From Hyphomonadaceae bacterium (GTDB lineage: Bacteria > Pseudomonadota > Alphaproteobacteria > Caulobacterales > Aquidulcibacteraceae): DNA of 5,175 nt. This document shows positions 1-4,556 of the stretch, in pieces (the stretch's first letter is position 1; each line of letters opens with the position of its first letter). The notes under the pieces are model-generated. The model was given only the letters and a program-made list of their open reading frames with translations, was not told the origin of the DNA and did no database searches. The position numbers were made by a program, and so were the translations under genes. The stretch covers positions 1-5,175 of the forward strand of contig DPWD01000042.1 of the NCBI GenBank assembly GCA_003526465.1, read 5' to 3'.

Positions 1-145
1 AATTAATGAGTTTTGACCCTAATCATAGAATGATCCAGATCAGATCGGCGCCCGACAGGCCGGCCCGGGGGGAGTGAACGCCAAGTCAATCCCTATGGTT
101 GATCTTAGGCAAAGTCGCGGCCACGACATCCGCTAAGCATAAATC

Positions 146-403
146 ATGGGTCTTGCCAGACGTGTTCTTGGAACGGTGTTGATGGCGGGCGCCGGTGTTC
201 TGGCCGTCGCAACGATCATCGCCGCGCCCAGGTTGCTCAGAGCCGCGCGCCCGGCTGCGCGCGACGTGCTGCGGCGCGGATTCAGTCTCTATGAACGCGC
301 GCGTGGCGCCGCTGCCGAGTTCGCGGAAGATGTCGAAGACCTCGTCGCCGAAGTGCAAGCGGACGCCAAGCCGGCCGCACAGCCACAGCCGCCGCAAAAC
401 TAG
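146..403 (+). CDS. Small membrane protein, DUF5132-like
   Basis: An 85-residue protein with one likely membrane segment at about residues 7-28 (Val-Leu-Gly-rich, ending Ile-Ile-Ala-Ala-Pro). An Arg-rich stretch follows (about 29-46), then an amphipathic acidic helix (about 56-73, containing AEFAEDVEDLVAEV) and a Pro/Gln-rich tail. This order of a short hydrophobic N-terminus, a basic linker containing LYERAR and an acidic helix resembles DUF5132-type small proteins as I remember them; no function is established. The ATG at 146 is preferred because it gives the complete hydrophobic segment. A second ATG at 182 follows a weak purine run (GGAACGG, 170-176) and would cut the membrane segment short. 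No good Shine-Dalgarno sequence precedes 146. The gene stands apart from the murA cluster, separated by structured non-coding DNA. I am fairly sure it is a gene and only moderately sure of the family. Confidence 0.7.
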   Translation: MGLARRVLGTVLMAGAGVLAVATIIAAPRLLRAARPAARDVLRRGFSLYERARGAAAEFAEDVEDLVAEVQADAKPAAQPQPPQN

Positions 404-420
404 GACGCACCTTGAGATTC

Positions 421-552
421 TTGCGGTGCTCTCTTCCAGCGGCGCAACAAACGCAATAAGGTCATACTCTTACGTGTTTCGGTCGCACCTTTGGTAAGGG
501 TGAAGTCGGGAGTTCAGTCCACTCCCGTGGCGTCAGGAGTTCACCCTAGGCA
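421..552 (+). other. Inverted-repeat-rich intergenic region, possible structured leader RNA
   Basis: This stretch lies between the small membrane protein gene and the small basic ORF and can fold almost throughout. Hairpin 1: 421-430 with 438-447, ten positions with one mismatch and one G-T, loop of 7. Hairpin 2: 449-454 with 474-479, continued by TAAG/CTTA at 457-460 and 469-472. Hairpin 3: CGGGAGT (507-513) with ACTCCCG (521-527), a perfect 7-bp stem with a 7-nt loop. It is enclosed by AGGGTGAA (497-504) pairing with TTCACCCT (540-547), a perfect 8-bp stem. The AGGAG at 535-539, 13 nt before the next ATG, lies inside this outer stem. ACTCC (521-525) could instead pair with GGAGT (536-540), and CACCTT (486-491) could pair with AAGGGTG (496-502), so alternative folds exist. 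No hairpin has a T-run, so none is a standard terminator. I do not recognise a known RNA family; a regulatory role is inference. Confidence 0.35.
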
Positions 553-678
553 ATGAACCCCAAGCCGCTGCCTAAGACGGGTCCAAGAACCCGCCAAGAG
601 CGCCTCGCCCAGGCGCTGAAAAGCAACATGGCCAAGCGCAAGGCAGCCGCCAAACCCAAACCCACGGCGAAGAAATAG
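553..678 (+). CDS. 41-residue basic small protein upstream of murA
   Basis: ATG at 553, TAG at 676-678, encoding MNPKPLPKTGPRTRQERLAQ and 21 further residues. It has nine Lys and four Arg against a single acidic residue (Glu16), no hydrophobic segment and a Lys/Pro/Ala tail ending TAKK. The central RQERLAQALKSNMAKRKA (14-31) should form a basic amphipathic helix. It resembles, from memory, a family of short alphaproteobacterial hypothetical proteins with a core like RLAxALRxNLxRRKAQ; no function is known to me. The start is fixed because an in-frame TAG lies just upstream at 547-549. An AGGAG at 535-539 is a candidate Shine-Dalgarno with a long 13-nt spacer and lies within an inverted repeat. 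Codon choice (AAG, CGC, GCC, CTG) matches the neighbouring genes. The short length leaves some doubt that it is expressed; nucleic-acid binding is only suggested by charge. Confidence 0.6.
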   Translation: MNPKPLPKTGPRTRQERLAQALKSNMAKRKAAAKPKPTAKK

Positions 679-693
679 CAGCTCCCTAGCGGC

Positions 694-722
694 TTGCCGG
701 CGCCCGCGCTCCACCCCATAAC
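694..722 (+). promoter_or_regulatory. Candidate sigma-70 promoter for murA
   Basis: TTGCCG (694-699) and CATAAC (717-722) are separated by 17 bp. The first differs by one base from the alphaproteobacterial -35 TTGACG; the second matches TATAAT at four of six positions. Transcription would begin near 729, leaving a leader of about 38 nt before the murA ATG. It is the best match seen in the spacer, but such matches arise by chance. Confidence 0.25.
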
Positions 723-731
723 CCGCCACTT

Positions 732-756
732 GGGGAGCAACGCCGGGGGAGCAACG
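732..756 (+). repeat. 11-bp direct repeat in the murA leader
   Basis: GGGGAGCAACG occurs at 732-742 and again at 746-756, a 14-bp period, ending 10 bp before the murA ATG. It looks like a small tandem duplication. Each copy carries a purine-rich GGGGAG that could act as Shine-Dalgarno; the nearer one (746-751) is 15 nt from the ATG, farther than ideal. Confidence 0.6.
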
Positions 757-766
757 AAAGAGCCAC

Positions 767-2041
767 ATGGACCGTATCGCCATCACGGGCGGGGCGCCCC
801 TCAAGGGAATTATCCCCATCTACGGGGCCAAGAATTCGGCGCTGAAGCTGCAGGCAGCGGCTCTGCTGTCGGCCGAGCCGCTGGTGCTCGAAAACATGCC
901 CGATCTCGCCGACACCCGCTTCATGGCGCAGCTCTTGGCGTCGCTCGGCGTGGAAATAGCCTGGATAAAGGAAGCGCGCACGCTGCGCCTGCACGCCGCC
1001 GAGATCAGCTCGACCATAGCTCCCTACGACCAGGTGCGCAAAATGCGTGCCTCTTTCAACGTGCTGGGGCCGCTGCTGGCGCGGGTGGGCCACGCGACGG
1101 TGTCATTGCCAGGCGGCTGCGCCATCGGCGCACGCCCGGTGGACTTGCACCTGAAGGCGTTCGAGGCCATGGGCGCCGACATCCATATCGAGCAGGGCTA
1201 TGTGAAGGCCGCCGCACTGCGCGGCCTCAAGGGCGCTGAAATTGAGTTCCCATTCGTTTCCGTCGGCGCCACCGAACACGCCATGCTGGCCGCTGTTCTG
1301 GCTAAGGGGGACACGGTCCTTTCAAACGCCGCGCAGGAACCTGAAATCGCCGACCTCGCCGAGTGCCTGAACGCCATGGGCGCGCGCGTGGAAGGGGCGG
1401 GAGGCAGCGAAATCCGCATCAGCGGCGCGGCGAGCGTGAAGGGCGCGCGGCACGCCGTGGTGGCCGATCGCATCGAAACCGGCACTTATGCGCTGGCCGC
1501 TGCGGCGACGCCGGGCAGCGACGTGCTGCTGCAGGGTGGACGCTTCGAACACCTTGCGGCGCTGCTCAAGTTCTTGCGCGCCACCGGGATCAGCATTGAA
1601 GCCGAGGCGCGTGGCTTGCGCGTCATACGCGGCCACAAGTCGCAGCTTGCGCCGGCTGACATCGAGACCGAGCCGTTCCCAGGCTTTCCCACCGACCTGC
1701 AGGCCCAAGCAATGGCGCTCCTGTGCCTCGCCGATGGCCAGTCGCGCATCCGCGAAACCATTTTCGAGAACCGTTTCATGCACGCCCCGGAACTGACGCG
1801 GCTGGGCGCGCAAATAGCGGTGCACGGCAACGAGGCGGTGGTGACCGGAGTTGGCCGCTTGTTCGGCGCGCCGGTAATGGCCACCGATTTGCGCGCTTCG
1901 GTAAGCCTGGTAATCGCCGGGCTCGCGGCGGAGGGTGAAACCCTGGTCAACCGCGTCTATCACCTCGACCGCGGGTTCGAGGGCCTGGAGGCAAAGCTCG
2001 CCGCGTGCGGGGCGCAGATTGTGCGTGAGAAGGGCGAATAG
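767..2041 (+). CDS. murA: UDP-N-acetylglucosamine 1-carboxyvinyltransferase MurA
   Basis: The cytoplasmic enzyme that transfers enolpyruvate from PEP to UDP-GlcNAc, the first committed step of peptidoglycan synthesis and the target of fosfomycin. At 424 residues it is full length. Visible motifs: GAKNSALK with Lys22 and Asn23 (substrate and PEP contacts); RKMRAS (91-96) with the conserved Arg94; the active-site loop GGCAIGARPVDLH with catalytic Cys118 (Cys115 in E. coli, so fosfomycin-sensitive in type); FPFVSVGATEHAML (161-174); FPGFPTDLQAQ with Asp310, equivalent to the general acid/base Asp305; and TDLRAS and HLDRG near the C-terminus with Arg376 and Arg402. Two small oddities are Tyr19 where ISGAKN usually has Ser, and Gln190 where NAAREPE usually has Arg. 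The start fits the normal N-terminus MDRIxIxGG. It heads the tightly packed cluster; DUF2948 begins 7 bp after its stop. Confidence 0.97.
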   Translation: MDRIAITGGAPLKGIIPIYGAKNSALKLQAAALLSAEPLVLENMPDLADTRFMAQLLASLGVEIAWIKEARTLRLHAAEISSTIAPYDQVRKMRASFNVLGPLLARVGHATVSLPGGCAIGARPVDLHLKAFEAMGADIHIEQGYVKAAALRGLKGAEIEFPFVSVGATEHAMLAAVLAKGDTVLSNAAQEPEIADLAECLNAMGARVEGAGGSEIRISGAASVKGARHAVVADRIETGTYALAAAATPGSDVLLQGGRFEHLAALLKFLRATGISIEAEARGLRVIRGHKSQLAPADIETEPFPGFPTDLQAQAMALLCLADGQSRIRETIFENRFMHAPELTRLGAQIAVHGNEAVVTGVGRLFGAPVMATDLRASVSLVIAGLAAEGETLVNRVYHLDRGFEGLEAKLAACGAQIVREKGE

Positions 2042-2048
2042 GGGCGGC

Positions 2049-2486
2049 ATGGCGCAGCACTTGAAATTGCGAGCCGAGGATGGGGGCGATTTGGAAATTA
2101 TCGCCGCCGCCGCGCAGGACGCCTTGGTTCGCGTCTCCGAGTTGCATTTCGACGCCAAAGCGCGCCGCTTCACCATTCTGATGAACCGGTTTCGCTGGGA
2201 AGAAGCCGGCGAGCGCGGGCCGTTTGAACGCATTCGCGCGGCGCTCTCGTTCGAGGGCGTGCTCGCAGTGAAAAGCCGCAAGGTGCGTCAGGACGCCCCG
2301 GAGGCGTTGGCGGCGGTGCTTTCTCTGGCGTTCAAGCCAGCGAATGAACCGCCGGGCGGCGCGGTAAATCTTGTGTTGGCGGGCGGCGGCGAGATCGCGA
2401 TCGAGGTCGAATGCCTGGATGCGGTTCTGCTCGACATGGGCGATCCTTGGCGTACGCCGCGCCGGCCCGATCATGAATCCTCGTGA
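2049..2486 (+). CDS. DUF2948 family protein
   Basis: A 145-residue soluble protein with no signal peptide or membrane segment. The N-terminus LKLRAEDGGDLEIIAAAAQD, followed by ALVRVSELHFDAKARRF and then NRFRWEE (about residues 45-51), is the pattern of the DUF2948 family, which is largely alphaproteobacterial and typically sits directly after murA. Further on are an IRAALSFEGVLAVKSRKVRQ segment (about 61-80) and a C-terminal GGEIAIEVECLDAVLLDMGDPW segment. No catalytic motif is evident and the function is unknown. The ATG at 2049 is chosen over upstream in-frame codons, which lie inside murA; an AGGGG at 2040-2044 is suitably placed for ribosome binding. Its TGA is immediately followed by the ATG of the next gene, so the two are probably translationally coupled. 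In related genomes hisD commonly occupies that junction; it is absent here. Confidence 0.88.
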   Translation: MAQHLKLRAEDGGDLEIIAAAAQDALVRVSELHFDAKARRFTILMNRFRWEEAGERGPFERIRAALSFEGVLAVKSRKVRQDAPEALAAVLSLAFKPANEPPGGAVNLVLAGGGEIAIEVECLDAVLLDMGDPWRTPRRPDHESS

Positions 2487-2960
2487 ATGAGCGAACGCAA
2501 CCGACTCATCGAGATAACCCTCGACCAGGGCTCGCTCGCGCCGGCCAGCCCCAACGCCGAGCACGAACGCCGCATCGCGCTGTTCGATCTGAAAGAAAGC
2601 AATTCCTTCGCTGTCGTGGGCGAGGATCGTGGGCCATACGCGTTGACGCTCGCCGTGGCCGAGGGCAGGCTCGAGTTCGCTGTTTCCGACGCCGCTGACG
2701 CGCCTGTGTGCGCGCATCATTTCTCGATGGCGGCGCTGCGCAAGACGCTCAAGGACTACGCGCTCATCTGCGAGAGCTATCACGCCGCCATTCGCACCGC
2801 CGCGCCGAGCCAGATCGAGGCGATCGACATGGGGCGGCGCGGCCTTCACAACGACGCCGCCGAGATGCTGATCGAGGCGCTCGCGAACAAATTCACGCTT
2901 GATCTCGAAACCGCGCGGCGACTGTTCACGCTGGTGGTCGCACTCCACACGCGGAGCTAG
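2487..2960 (+). CDS. UPF0262 family protein
   Basis: A 157-residue cytoplasmic protein, the usual length for UPF0262, an alphaproteobacterial family of unknown function. Characteristic segments are NRLIEITLDQ near the start, EHERRIALFDLKESNSFAVV (about 25-44), GPYALTLAVAEGRLEFAV (49-66), FSMAALRKTLKDYALICESY (79-98), IEAIDMGRRGLHNDAAEML (110-128), and a C-terminal helix with TARRLFTLVVALHTR. The AIDMGRRGLHNDAAE block is the most recognisable signature. The ATG directly abuts the preceding stop (TGAATG at 2484-2489) with no independent Shine-Dalgarno, so translation probably depends on ribosomes finishing DUF2948. The phosphatase-like gene begins 6 bp downstream. No enzymatic motif is visible; conservation of position next to translation and wall-synthesis genes is the only functional hint. 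Confidence 0.9.
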   Translation: MSERNRLIEITLDQGSLAPASPNAEHERRIALFDLKESNSFAVVGEDRGPYALTLAVAEGRLEFAVSDAADAPVCAHHFSMAALRKTLKDYALICESYHAAIRTAAPSQIEAIDMGRRGLHNDAAEMLIEALANKFTLDLETARRLFTLVVALHTRS

Positions 2961-2966
2961 CGGGAG

Positions 2967-3419
2967 ATGACAGGCGAGCTCCCGGCTGCAGTCCTTTTCG
3001 CCTGCACGCACAATTCCATCCGCTCGCCGATGGCGGCCGAGCTGATGCGCTTGCGGTTTGGGCCGTTGATCCGGGTTGACAGCGCGGGGGTGCGCCCGGC
3101 TGGCGCGGTGCACCCGATGGCGGCGGTGGTTATAGATGAGGTTGGCGGCGATTTGAGCCGGCTAAGGCCCAAGGGCTTCGCGGCTTTCGATGACGATGAA
3201 CAAGGACCGTTCGACCTGATTGTGTCGCTGGGCCCGGAGGCCCACCACCACGCCTTGGGGCTGATCCCACTCCTGGGCGGGGCGGTGGAATATTGGCCCA
3301 CCCTCGACCCCTCCCTAGCGGAAGGCTCGCGTGAACAGGTGCTTAGCGAATATCGGCTGGTGCGGGACTCCCTGGAGCGGCGCATCGCCGCCCGCTTCCA
3401 GCGCCCATCGACGGGCTAG
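2967..3419 (+). CDS. Low-molecular-weight phosphotyrosine phosphatase-like protein
   Basis: A 150-residue cytoplasmic protein of the LMW-PTP/ArsC fold. The phosphate-binding loop CX5RS is intact near the N-terminus: Cys13 (nucleophile), His15-Asn16-Ser17, Arg19, Ser20 in CTHNSIRSPMAAE, followed by a DSAGVRPAG strand-turn (38-46). A candidate general acid is Asp114 in WPTLDPS. Cys13 is the only cysteine, so the resolving cysteines of thioredoxin-coupled arsenate reductases are missing; a phosphatase-type reaction is more likely than arsenate reduction, although automatic annotation may call it ArsC. The natural substrate is unknown. The ATG at 2967 is preceded by GGAG at 2953-2956 with a 10-nt spacer. 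The gene sits between UPF0262 and infA, its normal alphaproteobacterial position, and a possible infA promoter overlaps its last codons. Confidence 0.85.
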   Translation: MTGELPAAVLFACTHNSIRSPMAAELMRLRFGPLIRVDSAGVRPAGAVHPMAAVVIDEVGGDLSRLRPKGFAAFDDDEQGPFDLIVSLGPEAHHHALGLIPLLGGAVEYWPTLDPSLAEGSREQVLSEYRLVRDSLERRIAARFQRPSTG

Positions 3420-3436
3420 AAACCCAGGCCTATAAG
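3408..3436 (+). promoter_or_regulatory. Candidate promoter for infA
   Basis: TCGACG (3408-3413), one base from the alphaproteobacterial -35 TTGACG, is followed after exactly 17 bp by TATAAG (3431-3436), one base from TATAAT. Initiation would be near 3443, giving a leader of about 26 nt to the infA ATG. This 49-bp gap is the longest in the cluster, as expected where IF-1 needs extra transcription. The -10 lies in a short inverted repeat, GGCCT/AGGCC (3427-3431 and 3435-3439), which without a T-run is unlikely to terminate transcription. Confidence 0.35.
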
Positions 3437-3468
3437 GCCCCGACTTTCCACGGAATCATGAGGGGAGA

Positions 3469-3687
3469 ATGCCGAAAGAGGAATTGCTAGAGTTCAGCGG
3501 AACCGTGATGGAGCTATTGCCCAACGCCACCTTCCGCATCGAATTGGAGAACGGCCACGAGATTATCGGCCACACCGCCGGCAAGATGCGAAAGAACCGC
3601 ATCCGCGTGCTCGCCGGGGACAAAGTGCTGGTGGAAATGTCGCCGTATGACTTGACCAAGGGTCGCGTCACCTATCGTTTCAAATGA
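3469..3687 (+). CDS. infA: Translation initiation factor IF-1
   Basis: A complete 72-residue IF-1, the standard length. It is a single OB-fold (S1-like) domain that binds the 30S A site and helps IF-2 and IF-3 select the initiator tRNA. The sequence carries the family core: [20 protein letters not shown] (11-30), [20 protein letters not shown] (32-51) and the terminal [16 protein letters not shown] (57-72). The N-terminus reads MPKEE where MAKEE is more usual. A strong purine run AGGGGAG (3461-3467) lies very close to the ATG. The stop codon overlaps the start of the following SDR gene (ATGA at 3684-3687), whereas in most relatives maf follows directly. It is an essential housekeeping gene and its identification is firm. 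Confidence 0.98.
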   Translation: MPKEELLEFSGTVMELLPNATFRIELENGHEIIGHTAGKMRKNRIRVLAGDKVLVEMSPYDLTKGRVTYRFK

Positions 3688-4556
3688 CCGCAGGATCGCT
3701 TGACCGCGCCGTCGTGGTAACCGGGGCGTCAACCGGCATCGGCCGCGCTGCGGTGGCCAAGGCCGTGCGCGAGGGCGCACACGTGTTCGCCAGCGTGCGC
3801 AAGCAGGGGGACGCTGACAGCCTGAGCAGCGAATTCGGCGCCGCGGTGACCCCGCTGTTGTTCGATGTCGCTGACGAAGCCGCTGTGAACGTGGGCGCGG
3901 CAAGGGTGGCGGAAATCTTGGGCCGGCGTCGCCTGTTTGGGCTTGTCAACAATGCCGGCATCGCCGTGCCTGGACCGCTGCTGCATCTCGACACGCATGA
4001 TTTGCGGCGGCAGTTCGAGATCAATTTGTTTGGCGTGCACAACGTCACGCGCGCGTTCGCGCCGCTTTTGGGCGCCGACCCCGACCGCACTGGTGCTCCA
4101 GGCCGCATCGTCATGATCTCGTCGGTAGGCGGGCAGAACGGCTCGCCTTTCGTGGGCCCGTACTCGGCTTCCAAGTTCGCGCTGGAAGGGTATTCGCAAT
4201 CGCTGCGGCGCGAACTCATGCTGTTCGGCATCGACGTGATCGTCATCGGCCCTGGCGCCATCGCCACGCCGATCTGGGCCAAGGCCGAGCAGGAGAATCT
4301 AAACCGGTTCGCTAATTCGCCGTACGCGGCGACGATTCCGCGCGTGCTCGAATATATGCTGAAGCAGGGCAAGGAAGGCCTACCGGCCGCTCGCGTTGGC
4401 GATTTGGTCTGGAATTGCCTCACCAGCGCCAAACCCAAGACCCGCTACGCCATTTTGAGCCGCCCGTTCGTGGACCGCACTTTGCCGCGCTTGCTCGGCC
4501 CGCGCTTCGTCGACCGCGTCTTCGCGCAGCGTCTGGGCTTTACGAACCGGCCATGA
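3684..4556 (+). CDS. SDR family NAD(P)-dependent oxidoreductase
   Basis: A 290-residue classical short-chain dehydrogenase/reductase, cytoplasmic, with a single Rossmann fold. The cofactor motif TGASTGIG (13-20) follows the first strand; Arg39 after strand 2 (ASVRK) hints at NADP(H) preference; Asp61 (FDVAD) should contact the adenine. NNAG is at 89-92, and the catalytic set is complete: Asn114 (INLFG), Ser147 (MISSVGG), Tyr160 and Lys164 (YSASK). The [10 protein letters not shown] segment (189-198) is the usual post-catalytic PG motif. The C-terminal 80 residues (from about 210) form a variable substrate region containing KPKTRYAI and several Arg-Leu-Leu turns, similar in style to retinol/steroid dehydrogenase-like SDRs. 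The substrate cannot be inferred. It is coupled by ATGA overlaps to infA before it and maf after it, although the ancestral order is infA-maf, so it appears to be an insertion into the operon. Confidence 0.92.
   Translation: MTAGSLDRAVVVTGASTGIGRAAVAKAVREGAHVFASVRKQGDADSLSSEFGAAVTPLLFDVADEAAVNVGAARVAEILGRRRLFGLVNNAGIAVPGPLLHLDTHDLRRQFEINLFGVHNVTRAFAPLLGADPDRTGAPGRIVMISSVGGQNGSPFVGPYSASKFALEGYSQSLRRELMLFGIDVIVIGPGAIATPIWAKAEQENLNRFANSPYAATIPRVLEYMLKQGKEGLPAARVGDLVWNCLTSAKPKTRYAILSRPFVDRTLPRLLGPRFVDRVFAQRLGFTNRP

Noticed and set aside
3..31. Promoter upstream of the first gene (TTAATG, 17 bp, TAGAAT)
   Set aside because: The -10 is good but the -35 matches only about half the consensus, and the start would lie over 100 nt before the gene; not strong enough to annotate.
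421..447. Intrinsic terminator for the gene at 146-403
   Set aside because: The hairpin has a mismatch in the stem and is followed by CAAACGCAAT rather than a T-run.
497..547. Possible tRNA or tRNA fragment, because of the GGGAGTTCAGTCC sequence and nested stems
   Set aside because: The stem is 7 bp rather than a 5-bp T-stem, the loop does not fit TTCRANY in register, and no acceptor or anticodon arms can be placed on either strand.
1322..2281. 319-codon open frame on the minus strand opposite murA and DUF2948
   Set aside because: The + strand frames here are clear conserved families; the antisense frame is compositionally biased (Arg/Ala/Gln-rich) with no recognisable motif, typical of GC-rich shadow frames.
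2391..2405. GATCGCGATC palindrome as an operator
   Set aside because: A single 10-bp palindrome inside the DUF2948 coding region of GC-rich DNA is expected by chance and has no promoter nearby.
1947..3113. 388-codon open frame on the minus strand across DUF2948 and UPF0262
   Set aside because: It spans three well-supported + strand genes and their junctions and has no domain signature; a shadow frame produced by high GC.
3427..3439. Terminator between the phosphatase-like gene and infA
   Set aside because: Only 5 bp of stem with a 3-nt loop and no T-run; the TATAAG within it fits a -10 box better.
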